64,000 bases of DNA, taken from assembly GCA_027596195.1 (NCBI GenBank), contig JADGJG010000021.1, positions 21,482 to 85,481 on the forward strand, in the 5' to 3' direction. The notes below the pieces were generated by a model. That model saw only the letters and a list, made by a program, of their open reading frames with translations. It ran no database searches and was not told the DNA's origin. Shown here piece by piece: positions 1 through 11,272 of this stretch. A program made the position numbers and the translations under genes. Numbering within the stretch: position 1 is the stretch's first letter; each line of letters starts with the position of its first letter. The DNA is from Podochytrium sp. JEL0797 (Eukaryota; Chytridiomycota; Chytridiomycetes; Chytridiales; Chytriomycetaceae).

Positions 1-140
1 CCGCGCCATTCGACGCCGCGCAATTCGACGCCGCGCCATTCGACGCCGCGCAATTCGACGCCGCGCAATTCGACGCCGCGCAATTCGACGCCGCGCAATT
101 CGACGCCGCGCAATTCGACGCCGCGCAATTCGACGCCGCC
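1..140. repeat. 15-bp tandem repeat, coding for a pentapeptide
   Basis: About nine head-to-tail copies of a 15-bp unit (GACGCCGCGCAATTC, with two copies carrying CCATT instead of CAATT). The unit is a multiple of three and contains no stop in the frame of the downstream NAD kinase, where it reads as repeated Ala-Ala-Gln/Pro-Phe-Asp. The frame is open from base 3 to the first in-window Met at 162. It may therefore be the end of an N-terminal repeat domain rather than a promoter minisatellite. The array is cut by the window edge, so its full length is unknown. Confidence 0.9.
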
Positions 141-161
141 AAAACGCGCCAAACAACAAAG

Positions 162-1923
162 ATGCGCTTCGCCTCAACGTCGTCATCCGATGGCGCAATC
201 GACGACGAAAGAGTCGGCCGCATTGGCAGTGGGTCGCTGAGCAGAAAAAACTCGCTCGTCACTTCGTGTTTTGCCGAAAACAACTCGGACCAGGAGTGCA
301 TCTCGCACATCGACAAGGTGCTGGGTCAGGTCTCTCTCATGCGCAGGCCGAGCGCATCTTCAATGTCGAAAAAGACCCACATCAAACTGGCAAATACTGC
401 TGTGGGGCTGCGCGAGATTGCAAAGAAGCTGGGTAAACTTGTGTACAGTGTGCTTCCCTATTGCTAATACTACATTACAGGGAAACGCACGCTGCAGTGG
501 GAATCACCGCCAAAAACCCTGCTGATCGTAACAAAAATCCACGATCCAGATCTGATTGTATTCACAAAAGATTTGGCCCTATGGCTTATCAACGAATGCA
601 ACATGACCGTGTGAGTCAAGATCTCTTGATCCAATTGTCTGTCTTGTCTGATCTCGTTTTTCTAGACTCGTCGAAGATCGCATGCGAGAAACTCACGAGT
701 TTGCCCCGTTCTGCGACATTGAAGAATACAACATCATCACAGAATACGGTGCCCCGACTCCCTCTGGACTGCCACAGCCCGGATTCCCGCGAACCCCAAT
801 TTCATCGTCCCTCCCAGCTTCCCCACTCCCTCCTCATCTGCGGCACTTTACAAATCAACTGTCGAACGGATCCTTTGTCCCCACAGTCGTCAACAACCTC
901 CTTTTCTGGTCCCCCGAAGATTTCAAATATCCTCTCAAAACAGACCCTCTGAGCTCCAAAATCGACTTGATTGTGACGCTCGGCGGTGACGGAACCGTCC
1001 TTTTCACGGCGGGCCTCTTCGAATCCGTCAAAGTCCCGCCCATTGTGCCGTTCGACTTGGGATCTCTCGGCTTCCTCGCCGTGTTTGAATTCGAAAAGGC
1101 CAAAGACGTGTTGCGCAAGGTTCTCGGTATCCCAGACCCGACAACGGCAACTCTCACACCCACCATCGCCGCCCTCGAATCCAACACCGCCACCCTCGAA
1201 TCCAACACCGTCTCCCTGGAATCCACCACCACCTCCCTCTCTCCCTCCAACCCCAGCAACACCCCACCCCACCCCACAAGTTCCCAAGACCTCTCCTTCG
1301 CCTACGAAAATCTCCCACGCGACCCCGTCTCCTCATGCCACAGCCACACTTGCTTCTTCCACGTCAACATGCGTCTCCGCCTCGCCTGCTCCATTCACCG
1401 CATGGACCCCGAAACGGGAATCGTGGACCCCACCGCTGAAGAAACGTTCCACGTTTTGAACGAACTCGTGGTGGATAGGGGACCTTCGGCCATCATGTCG
1501 CATTTGGAGTTGTTTGTGGACGGGTCCCATCTTACTACTTCGATGGCGGATGGACTTGTGGTGGCGACACCGACGGGATCCACGGCGTATTCCCTTTCGG
1601 CTGGTGGTTCGATTGTGCACCCGCTCGTCCCAGCCCTCCTCGTAACCCCGATCTGCCCCCACACGCTCTCCTTCCGGCCCATGCTCCTCCCCGAAAGCAT
1701 CGAACTAAAAGTCCAAGTCCCACTCGATGCGAGGGGAACGGCGTGGGTGAGCTTCGATGGAAAGAAGCGGCGGGAAGTGATGAGGGGAGATGAAGTGAGG
1801 GTGGAGGTGAGTCGGTTTGGGGTTCCGACGGTTTGTCGGCAGGATCAGAGTAGGGATTGGATAGAGAGTTTGAGGAGGTGTTTGCATTGGAATGTGAGGA
1901 CGAAGCAGAAGGGGTTTAAATAA
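162..1923 (+). CDS. NAD kinase (ATP-NAD kinase family), possibly 5'-partial
   Basis: Phosphorylates NAD(H) to NADP(H). Exons 162-432, 481-610 and 666-1923 join in frame (gt...ag introns of 48 and 55 bp) to give 552 residues from the first in-window Met. The family signature GGDGT (LGGDGTVLF) is near residue 239, followed by [10 protein letters not shown] and, near residue 436, the substrate-binding block [13 protein letters not shown]. Between these lies a low-complexity Ser/Thr/Pro-rich insert with three copies of an LES(N/T)T motif, not part of the usual kinase fold. The reading frame stays open upstream of 162 through the pentapeptide repeat to the window edge, so the true start may lie outside the window. 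The family call is secure from the motifs; whether it is the cytosolic or mitochondrial type cannot be told. Confidence 0.92.
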
Positions 1924-2371
1924 TAAGTTTGTACCGTAAAATACGTAGCCATACAGCCCCCAAGTGAAAGTCATTCAAACACGTCTTGAGATCGAAGCGA
2001 GAAGAATGACAGCGTTTTGAATATACAAATTTGAAGCGATCGAATAGTTTAATTGTCTTCCTTCATAGCGGTTTTAGGATATTTACTTAACGCGTTTCGC
2101 GAGCAGGATACTGTAAAAAAACCCCCACTGGGCGAACCCGCGACACACTTTCCTGCCAAATGGTATCCTGTGAACAATTCTATATATTGCGCAAACTACA
2201 ATTTTCGTCTTCACTAACTACAATCACTGGACTTACAAGAATGTCGGTCGAACGTAACATCCAAAGCAACAAGGCTATGCCGCAATTCCTCCCACTTTTG
2301 ATTATTTTTTTCCGTCCATAAAAACCAGCAACTAATAACAATTCCAACAGAACAAAAATATTACAACTTAT
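1924..2371. other. convergent intergenic region
   Basis: About 450 bp between the 3' ends of the NAD kinase and the first ammonium transporter. It is AT-rich and contains no supported ORF, RNA gene or repeat; presumably the two 3' UTRs. Confidence 0.6.
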
Positions 2372-4470
2372 TCACATACTCGTACTACTCACAATCGCAA
2401 CATTTTCTCCACCCACGCGCTTTTGTTCCTCGGCCATCGCGGCTCTCAATTCTTCCAAAGCCGCTGCTGCCACACTTTCCGTATTGACCGCTTCCGCAAA
2501 AGCGGCCACCAGTCTGTTTGATTGCAGGGAAGGACCTCCTGGGGAAAAAAAAACACGGGCAATTTAGCGCAAACCACAAAACGAAAAAAAGGAAAAAGGG
2601 CAGGAAAAGGGAAGAAAATTTCAAACCATTGCGTTGATTCAAAGCGGGCTCATCCACCAAATTGGGTGCCGCCAAGCCCTTGTCATCCGAATCCCCACGC
2701 TGATGAGGAACAAACAACCTCGTGTACCGCGACGGCTCCTTAATCTCCGCAATATCCAACCCCTCGATTTCTTCCTCCGTCGTACACCGCATCTTGAGTC
2801 CACACACCCTCTCCAAAAACAAAATCAACACCACCGTCCACACACTCGCCCATGCCCCGACAGCCGCCACCGCTGCCATTTGAACGGGAATTTGGATCCA
2901 CACTCCGTCGACCCATCCGGATGTGGATCCGGGAGCATCGACATCAGTAACGACGTGTTGGGCAAAGAGGCCTGTGAGGATCATTCCGAGGGACCCACCG
3001 ACGCCGTGTACGCCCATCACGTCGAGGGCGTCATCGATTCGAAGGTATTTGATGAATTCGACGGCGTAGAAACACGCCACACCCGCGAGGAGGCCGTAAA
3101 TGATTCCGAATCCGGGTTGAACGAACCCGGCGCCTGTGAGTACACGGAGGAATGGATCAGGAAAAGGGTGGTATAAACCCAGTAAAAAAAAAAACAAGTT
3201 CACTCTCCAAACCTGACGTAATCGTTGCCATCCCCGAAACAGCACCCGTACAAAACCCAATCGTCGTAAACCCCCTCTTCTCCACAACCACATCCAAAAA
3301 CAACCACATGAGCCCCCCCGCGGCGGCCGCCAAATTACTTGAATACGCGGCATTCACAGCCCTCGGGTTCGCTGCGAACGCGGACCCGCCGTTGAACCCC
3401 ATCCATCCGAACCAGAGGAATCCTGTGCCAATGTACACGAACGCGGGGTTGTGTTTGTGGAACTCGCGGGTCCCGTAGTCGACGCGTTGGCCGAGCATGT
3501 ATGCGAGGGTGAGGGAGGTGACACCGGAGGAGAGGTGGACGATGGAGCCGCCGGCGTAGTCGAGGACGTTGATGTTGTGGAGCCTGGCGAGGGGGTTAGA
3601 AAAAATTTGTGACGCCCAACGGGGGGGGGGGATACGAACCAGCCGTTGGCGGACCAGATCCAGTATACGATGGGGTTGTACACCTTTTTGAATGAAAAAG
3701 ATTCAATGTTTTTTTTTGTTCCTGTGGGACAGGTGGCACTCACAATGATGGACCAGAGCAACACAAACACCATGGTTGGGATCATCTTCATTCTTCCACC
3801 GACGGAGCCGGTGAAAATGGCTGGGGTGATTCCAGCAAACATCATCTGAGAAAAACGAGCCACTTTGAACGTCATTCATTACCCCTATTTAATCGACCCC
3901 TATTAAATCTTTTACCTGATACATAGCATACAACGAGTTTGGAACAGTAGGAGCTTGCACGTTTTGAGTATCAATTGTGTTGAGAAGGGCACCGTAACGA
4001 AAGTTTCCTGTAGAACACGAACGTCACATTTGGAGAACTAGTGGCCAAAAAATAACACGCTTACCAATGAATTTGGAATCCGCCGTGTCGGACAGAGCCA
4101 ACGTGAATCCAAGGAGACTAAATTCAATCGCGGCGACTGAAAAGGCGAGCAGGACTGACACAAACATGGTCATTGAGTTTTTGGCTTCGTGTGTCCCCGA
4201 GTAGAATAAACCGAGGCCGGGCACCATTATGAATACCAGGGCCGCCTGCACAAGTATTGCTGAGAATAACAGGTGATGTAAAAAAAAACCAAGGAATCAT
4301 CGAACCGAAATGAGAAGCCAGGCCACGTTCCCTGAATCAATGGCAGCTAATGGGTCGGGCTGGGAAGTATTGGTGCTTTGAGCATTCGCTAGCTGATATG
4401 ATGTGGCAGCAAAGAGGAGCAGCCGGTGGTGTATTTGCATTTTGAATGTGATTTGCGACGACAGCGCCAT
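2372..4470 (-). CDS. ammonium transporter 1 (Mep/AMT family)
   Basis: Eleven-helix plasma-membrane ammonium channel/transporter. Eight exons on the minus strand (4470-4306, 4245-4065, 4007-3916, 3845-3744, 3683-3640, 3583-3213, 3133-2627, 2538-2372) sum to 1,629 nt and 542 residues. Family blocks seen: VPGLGLFYSG, DYAGGSIVHLSSG (first channel His), FLWFGWMGFNGGS and GVHGVGG (second channel His); both pore histidines are present, as in Mep2-type proteins. The N-terminus is signal-like and ends in NAQ. Two introns use a GTTCG(A/T) donor. The last intron (2539-2626) replaces a misleading read-through frame with an Ala/Glu-rich tail that ends at 2372. The start at 4470 is used; a second Met at 4440 would give a cleaner signal peptide. 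Head-to-tail with transporter 2, 129 bp downstream of that gene's stop. Confidence 0.93.
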
Positions 4471-4599
4471 AATTTTTTAATTCATCAGCGCCACTGGTGA
4501 CTGACGCATTTCGCGTTTACTAAAAAATACGCGTTCGGAACAAACAAATAATAAACAACATGGCGCATTGATAACATCGCCCCGACCCGTGTCCCCACA

Positions 4600-6179
4600 T
4601 CATACTGGAATCGGGACCGTCTTCTTCACCCCCTCCTCCATCCCACTAATCTTCGAATACGCCGGCGGCTTCGCAATCTCCTTCAACTCTGCCCGATCTA
4701 ACCCTTCCACCTCCTCCTCCCGCGTACACCGAAACTTCATCCCAAACACCTTCTCAATCACCAAAAAAAACACAACCGACCACGCCACTGACCAACACCC
4801 GACTGCCGCAATCGCCGCCAATTGAACCGGAACTTGGATCCACACGTGGTCGACCCAACCGGCGGTTGAACCCGGCGCAAACACGTTCGTGACGGTATGT
4901 TGGGCAAAGATTCCGGTGAGGATCATGCCGAGGATTCCGCCGACGCCGTGTACGGCCATGACGTCGAGGGAGTCGTCGATGTGGAGGTGGTGGCACAGTT
5001 CGATGCAGTAGAAGCATGTGATGGCGGCGAGGATGCCGTAAATGATTCCAAAGCCGGGTTGAACGAATCCAGCACCTGAATTACGAACGCGTTTTTAGTT
5101 TACGTTGCGAACCAATTGGAAATAAATTCAAGTTACCAGCAGTGATGGTGGCCAATCCAGCGATAGCACCAGTGCAGAACGCAACAGTGCTGAATCCCTT
5201 CTTCTCCACAACCATCTCCAACAAAACCCACACCAAACCCCCCGAAACGGCCGCCAAATTGCTCGCAAACGACGCATTCGTGGCCCTCGAATTGGCTGCG
5301 AATGACGAACCCCCGTTGAACCCGTTCCACCCGAACCACAAGAGTCCCGTGCCGAGGTACACAAACATGGGGCTGTGTTGCACAAATTTGCGTTTGTTGT
5401 AGTCGACGCGTTTCCCGATCATGAGGGCAAGAACGATTGCAGTTGTTCCGGAGCTGACATGCACGACGGAACCGCCGGCGTAGTCCATTACGTTCATGAG
5501 TTTGAGCCAGCCGTTCGCACTCCAGACCCAGTACACGATTGGGTTGTAGACAATGATGGACCAGAAAAGAACAAACAGCATCATGGGAGCCATTTTCATT
5601 CTGCCTCCAACGGATCCAAGGAACAGAGCCGGAGTGATGGAAGCGAACATCATCTGGAGAAAGTCGCGCAATCAGACTCTCTACATTATTTAATTCAACG
5701 AAAATGCGAACGCACCTGGTACATGGCAAACAGAGAATTGGGAATAGTAGGAGCTTGCAGGTTCGAGGTTTCAATCGTCCCCAGAAGCCCACCGTATTGA
5801 AAGTTGCCAATGAATTTGGATCCCGAAGTGTCGGACAGAGCCAACGAGAAGCCCATCAGGGCCCATTCGATAGCAGCAACGCTAAATGCCAACATGACAG
5901 ATACGAGCATCGTCATGGAGTTTTTGGCTTCTGAAATTCCAGAGTAAAAGAATCCGAGGCCGGGAACCATTAGGAAGACTAAGGCGGTCTGGTGGGCATG
6001 CAGTTAGTACTTGGATGCAATTTCGATTGCTAAGATGGGACACGCACCGAAATCAGCAGCCATGCTTGGTTGCCTGGGTCTAGTGGAGATTTGTTGGGAA
6101 GTGGGGTTGCAACGTGAAGTTGAGCGTTTGCCAACGGCATCAGCAACGCAGAAGCAAGAGCTAGCCGTGGAGAGATCAT
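4600..6179 (-). CDS. ammonium transporter 2 (Mep/AMT family)
   Basis: Second minus-strand ammonium transporter. Exons 6179-6048, 5988-5716, 5653-5137 and 5075-4600 give 1,398 nt and 465 residues. The start at 6179 gives a signal-like N-terminus ending in ANAQ, followed by AWLLIS and VPGLGFFYSGISEAKNS. Both pore histidines are present (SVVHVSSG and AVHGVGG). Exon organisation and sequence are closest to transporter 6: exons 2 and 3 are identical in length (273 and 517 nt), and both lack the intron after WSIIV. The C-terminal tail is short and Glu-rich (CTREEEVEGLD) and lacks the SPHPSQTTL tail motif of transporters 3, 4, 7 and 8. No GATAAG site was seen just upstream. Confidence 0.94.
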
Positions 6180-6404
6180 TGTTGGATTTTTTACTGATGC
6201 TTGTTTGTCCGGAAAAATGATTACTCACATTTTTAAATTCGCCTGGGCCTTCGAGAAAAGCCTCAGGATTAAAAATGCACATTTCAAGCTTCGACACACA
6301 GGTTCAAACTGTTTGGAGAAGTATGAAATAAACAAGAACGACAAAGAACACATCACTACCTCTGAATCCTACATTTTAGCCACCTTGGCCCATTCCGATT
6401 TTTA

Positions 6405-7916
6405 TTATTTTAGACACAGATGGAAATAAGTGAGAAAGGCGAGAATACCGATAAACAGGAGAATCAAGTCCGTGAAACCACGTGAATGGATGGATTTCGG
6501 AGAATCGACAAGGATTGGCCCCAAATCGAGTTTCTCTGTATCGCCCAATGACTTGCTCTCCGAGCTCTCTTTCTCTTCGTGAACCTCTCCTTCCCAACTT
6601 TTCCGCATTCTCGGTGCAAACGACTTTGGGAATCCAGCAAAAACCTCCACCCCAACTACCATCTCTGCCACAGCCCTCCCCGCCAAAAAACATCGCGTCA
6701 TGCCATGCCCACAGAACCCAGCCACCACAAACTCACCCCTCACACACCCCTCGATATGCTTCAAGCTTCCCACCATTGGCACATTATCTTGTGTGTATCC
6801 ACAGATCCCGGACCACTCCATCTCGACCGGCACGGAACTCCCTTCAAACCCTTCAAAATTCCTCGCCAAATACGCCCGCAACGCGGCTGAAACGGTCGCA
6901 TTCAACGCGTCATCGCGGTCACACCCAACATCCGCGTCTTGACTCAAATACCTCATGCCTCCAAGCACCACGCGGCCGTCCCCGCGGCCACTCATGTATT
7001 CGAAGCCAGCGTTGAGAATCATGGCGAATGTGCCGCGGGACCAGAACGGGTTCGTGACGGGATGGGTTGCAATGACTTGGTTGCGTACGGGTGTGATGAG
7101 GAGGGAGGGAACGAGAGCGGAGGTCCATGCGTTGGTGGCGTAGATGAGTTGGGTAGAGGTGAACCGACCCAGTGGGGTAGTGATGTGGAACGCGTGGGAC
7201 GCGTTTGGGAGGGGAATTCGGGAGACTTGGGATACGAGACATTTGGGGAAGAAGCACACGTTTGGGTTTTCTAAGGCGGTTTGGGCAATTGCGAGGACCA
7301 AGCGGGCCGAGTGGACACGCAGTTCTTTGAAGTGGAGGGCACCGTGGGCTGTGTATCGTGAGTTTCGGTATCCCGTGAGGGAGGATACTTCGTCCTGGGA
7401 GAGGAGGGACGCGTCGGGGAAGCATCCGATGTTGCACCAGTCTTGCCAGTCTTGTTGGATGTCGTTGAGGATATCATCGACCGTCAATCCTTTGATGCCG
7501 CCGTGTTCAAAGTCTTTCAGTAAAGGGTCCGGGGAGCCTCCTTTTGCGAGAAACGCGGCGCAGAATTCGCGCAGCGCTTTGACGTTTTCGTTCTCGAAAT
7601 CAAACAGGCGCTTGGCCTCTTCTGTTCCGAATTGCTCCGACAGGGCGCGACACGACCCGGAAACTCCCGGGCGCACAAGGCCGCCGTTGCGCCCCGAAGC
7701 GCCGCCGGCAACGCCGCGCGCATCGAGAACCGCAACGCGCAGCCGCGGCGAAAGCTGCGAAAGATGCAGCGCTGTCGCAAAGCCGGAAAGGCCGCCGCCA
7801 ACAACAACAACGTCAAAGTCGCGTTGCGAGGAGGGCGGCCGTCGCAGCTTGTCGCTGGGCAGGTCGCACAGCCAGAAGGACGGCAGCGGGAAAGGGGCGA
7901 GGCGTGGCGAAGTCAT
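6405..7916 (-). CDS. DAO-family FAD-dependent oxidoreductase, C-terminal membrane anchor
   Basis: Intronless, 503 residues. A Rossmann FAD-binding motif (VVVVGGGLSGFATALHL) sits near residues 36-52, followed by ASGRNGG, characteristic of the DAO/glycine-oxidase superfamily. The distal FAD-binding block (GYTQDNVPMVG ... VVAGFCGHGM) lies near residues 370-405. Such enzymes typically oxidise amines or amino acids, often releasing ammonium and H2O2, but substrate cannot be read from sequence. The extreme C-terminus is a single hydrophobic helix (about residues 478-498) with a short polar end, which suggests a tail anchor in the ER, peroxisomal or mitochondrial membrane. It lies between ammonium transporter genes and a CofD-like gene, so a nitrogen-scavenging role is plausible but inferred. 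Confidence 0.88.
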   Translation of the reverse strand: MTSPRLAPFPLPSFWLCDLPSDKLRRPPSSQRDFDVVVVGGGLSGFATALHLSQLSPRLRVAVLDARGVAGGASGRNGGLVRPGVSGSCRALSEQFGTEEAKRLFDFENENVKALREFCAAFLAKGGSPDPLLKDFEHGGIKGLTVDDILNDIQQDWQDWCNIGCFPDASLLSQDEVSSLTGYRNSRYTAHGALHFKELRVHSARLVLAIAQTALENPNVCFFPKCLVSQVSRIPLPNASHAFHITTPLGRFTSTQLIYATNAWTSALVPSLLITPVRNQVIATHPVTNPFWSRGTFAMILNAGFEYMSGRGDGRVVLGGMRYLSQDADVGCDRDDALNATVSAALRAYLARNFEGFEGSSVPVEMEWSGICGYTQDNVPMVGSLKHIEGCVRGEFVVAGFCGHGMTRCFLAGRAVAEMVVGVEVFAGFPKSFAPRMRKSWEGEVHEEKESSESKSLGDTEKLDLGPILVDSPKSIHSRGFTDLILLFIGILAFLTYFHLCLK

Positions 7917-8619
7917 TTCTTAATTTTCATTTGTTTTGCCCATCACGTCTGATTCATCATGGGTTAAAATAATTCCATCACTCCGCCTTAGTTTAATCAT
8001 CCTCAGCTGCGTCCAGAGCACTTCTCTCTGAACGGTATATCGTTCAAGTTTGACTTCCGGGCTCGGACGCCCTCAAGAAATTCGGTACCGCGAACAGTCG
8101 ATGGAACCAACTCGAAGAGAACGTCTGCTATCCCCCATAACGTCAAAAAAACCCCCAAGCCTCAAGTTTTTCAGACTGCAGAGATCCCCCCATTACATCG
8201 GAATCGACCCCGAAATGTCCGTCGTCGGCAATGCTCGTGATGTCTAGACTGCAGTATCCGTCCTTGTCGATCGATGGCAGGCTTGGGGCGCAGCACCATA
8301 TAAAGGTCTTGGCACACTTTTATCGATAATAGGGTGTCTGGTAATTTTGCATTTCCAAAATTGAGCCAAAAATGATAGGCGCACGCGAAAGAAAGAGTCA
8401 AATGCAAGGTCGTCCGGTACCTGGCAGTCAGTGGCGTCACTTGGCAGGTGAGTGTGATATGTGAGGGAGGAATTCGGCAGATCATTAACCAATAGGTCAC
8501 TCTGCAGGTCTTACAAGAAAGGGTGAGTCGCTGCTTCAACACCCCCTGAGTTATCCATCCCCCAGAGGGAGATAAGATTTCGCGAGAGAATTTTTTGCGC
8601 GACGAAAACCAAACTGGAA
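7917..8619. other. divergent intergenic region
   Basis: About 700 bp between the start codons of the minus-strand FAD oxidoreductase and the plus-strand CofD-like gene. It should carry both promoters. The only element recognised is a GATAAG motif at 8571; the small ORFs here have no recognisable content. Confidence 0.5.
8571..8576 (+). promoter_or_regulatory. GATAAG motif upstream of CofD-like gene 1
   Basis: A GATAAG hexamer 49 bp before the start codon. It sits in the context GGAGATAAGATTT, nearly the same as motifs in front of transporters 7 and 8. GATAAG is the core recognised by fungal GATA zinc-finger factors such as AreA/Nit2/Gln3; a regulatory role here is inferred. Confidence 0.4.
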
Positions 8620-10849
8620 ATGCCACCCACCAACGACCACGCTGCCTTCTCATCCGCACTTACAGGGCTCGTCCAAGAGTCCATGACCTTCAAAGCCAAC
8701 GGCACTCGCAGCACCACGGCACCGCCCCGCTTCTTCCACAGCCCCGTTTCATCAACACACCTGCCACCAAGCGAGATTCCGCTGGTGCCACAGATACCCC
8801 CCGTCTCGCCCCCATCCATGCTGATCTTCTCAGGCGGGTCGGCCGTGAGCTCGTTTGTGCCCATGCTGCAGGTTTGTCGTGTTCAGCCAAATGTGTTTGC
8901 TTACTCGGCTTTGTCGCCCAGAAAATCACCGACAACGTGTGCTACGTGATGCCCGTCAGCGACGACGGCGGATCGACGTTTGAAATCGTCAAGGTGATGG
9001 GCGGCCCGGGGATCGGCGATATTCGGAGTCGTATTCTGGGATTGGCCGACACAAGCACCGTGGAGGTGAGGAAATAGATAACGTTTTGTTTCGATCCTAA
9101 GCCCATGCTTTGTCACAGGGTCTGGCGGTATATAAACTGCTCACATATCGATTACCGATGCCTACTTCCGCACCGTCCCTTTATGCTGCCTGTCCCGCCA
9201 AATCCGAATGGATGAACATTCTCGAGGGCAATCACGTTCTCTGGGAGCAAATCCCGCTACCCCACCAACGCACGATCCGGTCGTTTCTGTTTCAATTCCA
9301 CGACCACCTTCTCAAAGGCACAGCCGGATCCCACATCATTTCCAACGGCGAGCAGAAGCAAACGTTTGATTTCCGGGGAGGCTGCATCGGGAACTTCTTC
9401 ATCACGGGATGTCGCCTGTTTTTCCATTCGCTGGAAGCCGCCATCTTTCAATTTTCGAAACTCGTGGGATGTCCCAACAAAACACTCGTGCTCCCCATCG
9501 TGGCCACAAGCCACCTCGCCGTTTCCATCGGCGTGTCACTGCGCAACGGAACCCATATCCACGGACAATGCGAAATCTCTCACCCAGGCGTCACCGCAGC
9601 CCCACTCCCGCGACGAAACGGCTCCTCCCTCAGCTGCAACCCCCCACCCGTGACGCAACGCCGCGCCGTTTTCGAAATCGAATCCCCGAGCCCAAGCAAC
9701 GTTGTGACTCCCGGCACGTCCCTCTCGAACCCGAACCTCCTTTCCTCAACGACCCCAGCGGTCCCCATCACGGCGAACCCGTCCGCCATTTCGAGCCGAC
9801 TCAAACGATCGTCCATGTCTTCGTTCAAGAAATTCAACCTCAGCAACAGTCTCGATTTCGCGCCGCTCAATTGGAACCGGTCGTCCGGGTCGCTCATGAG
9901 CGCGTCGTCGTCGAATATGAGCAATAACCTCTTTTTCAGCAAGTCGCATACGGAAGTTACTTCCCTCGTGTCTCCCATCCGACGCGTGTTTTACATCAAC
10001 AAGGACGGCGCGGAGGTGGTCCCGCACATCAACGACTTGCTTCCCAAACAGCTCAAGGTGCAACAGACCATTATTTACGGGATGGGAAGTTTGTACACTT
10101 CTTTGTTGCCGTGTTTGGTGGTTCCAGGGGTTGGTGGATTGGTGGCGCAAGATGCGGGGACGCCTGCGTGTCGAAACAAGATTTTGTTGTTGAACGGTAC
10201 GCATGACCGTGAGAGTGAGGGGTACACCGCTTTGGACTTTGTGTTGGCCGTCACGGACGCGTTGAATGCGAGTGTGATTAGTGAGAGAGGTGGGCCTGGG
10301 ATGGTGAATAAGGTGATGCAGAAGCGGGACGCGAGTACGGATATGGAGGGGGCGGATCAGGTGTGGCGGTGGAGGGGCGCGCTTGTGGGGACGGGGGGTG
10401 GTGTTGGGGGGAAGGGGGTGAGTTCTGTGGGGACGGGGATGTCGGATGCGGAGACGCTTATGGAAGAGTTGTTTGTTGGTGGGGAGAGTAGTGTTGGGAG
10501 TGATTTTGATGAAGAGGAGGAGGAGGACGATGAGCAGGATGTTTCTGAGATGCAGAGTCCCGGGGGGAGGGGGTATTTGGTCACGCCGTACCCGCCGTCC
10601 GCGTACATTACGCATTTGTTGTATACGGAGGACTCACAGGTGGCTGTGGAGGTGGAGGAGATTGAGTTGCTTGGGATCAAGTGTGTTCGGGTAGATAAGA
10701 TTGGTGGACCGGCGAGCCCGACGCGTGTGGAGCGCGGGTCGGTTGTGAATGTGTCGACGTTGAGTAGCCGGACGCCGGGGCATTTTGGAGTGGAGGAGTT
10801 GCGGCGGGTGCTTGAGCCGATACTTGCCGGGGTGACGACTGTGGAATAA
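8620..10849 (+). CDS. CofD/YvcK-like protein, copy 1
   Basis: Exons 8620-8871, 8922-9065 and 9119-10849 join in phase to give 708 residues. Motifs seen are typical of the CofD/YvcK (UPF0052) superfamily: IFSGGSAVSSF at the start of the fold, SDDGGST, GDIRSR, FRGGCIGNFF and, near the C-terminus, ILLLNGTHDRE. Bacterial YvcK binds UDP-sugars and governs cell-wall/carbon metabolism, and archaeal CofD is a lactyl-phosphate transferase. The function of fungal members is, as far as I know, not established, so none is assigned. A Ser/Thr-rich insert (about residues 290-390) and an acidic run of Glu/Asp interrupt the conserved blocks. A second copy lies inverted at the other end of the transporter island (45253-47429) with the same first two intron positions. 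Confidence 0.85.
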
Positions 10850-11272
10850 ATTTGTATTTTAGAATTGCCTGTAGAAATGCTCCGTTTTTTTTGGCGACGG
10901 CAAATCTTCACATCACATTGTGGTTTCAAAATATTTTCCTCTCTACTTGCGAAACGAGACACGTTATTTTTGACTTACACGATTCTATCACGCGTTCGAC
11001 CCCATTTCTCGTTTCCACATCCTCTCGTATCACATTTCTTTTGTGTACGTGTTGTAAACATTTTTTTGAGCCGCTAACATTTTTAGTCACCTTTGTTTGC
11101 CAGACGAGCTGCCACCTCCTAACAATAAAGTTCGTTGCACGTTACCAATATTACGAAAGGCTTGTAAAAGTCATTGGATCTAGTAGTAGTATAATGACAC
11201 CCAATTCATCATGCGGGCAGTTTCGCATAAAAGGAGCAACAACACATTCGGTTCCCACTAATCCTCTACGGC
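10850..11272. other. intergenic, promoter of GH16-like gene 1
   Basis: About 420 bp with no convincing ORF. It contains the element shared with GH16-like gene 3 shortly before the start codon (listed separately). Confidence 0.5.
11213..11232 (+). promoter_or_regulatory. shared upstream element GCGGGCAGTTTCGCATAAA (GH16 gene 1)
   Basis: The 19-bp string GCGGGCAGTTTCGCATAAA occurs here, ending about 40 bp before the ATG. It recurs exactly before GH16-like gene 3 at 14319; a degenerate version precedes gene 2 at about 12560-12588. Its CATAAA end could act as a TATA-like core element. Significance rests only on conservation between the copies. Confidence 0.45.

Noticed and set aside
1..140. CRISPR array or telomere
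   Set aside because: The 15-bp units are contiguous without spacers and are not a telomere-type repeat; the genes are eukaryotic.
802..1287. Long antisense frames opposite NAD kinase, ELP2, GH16 and GPCR genes
   Set aside because: They mirror the codon bias of the sense genes and encode Gly/Arg/His-rich sequence without domains.
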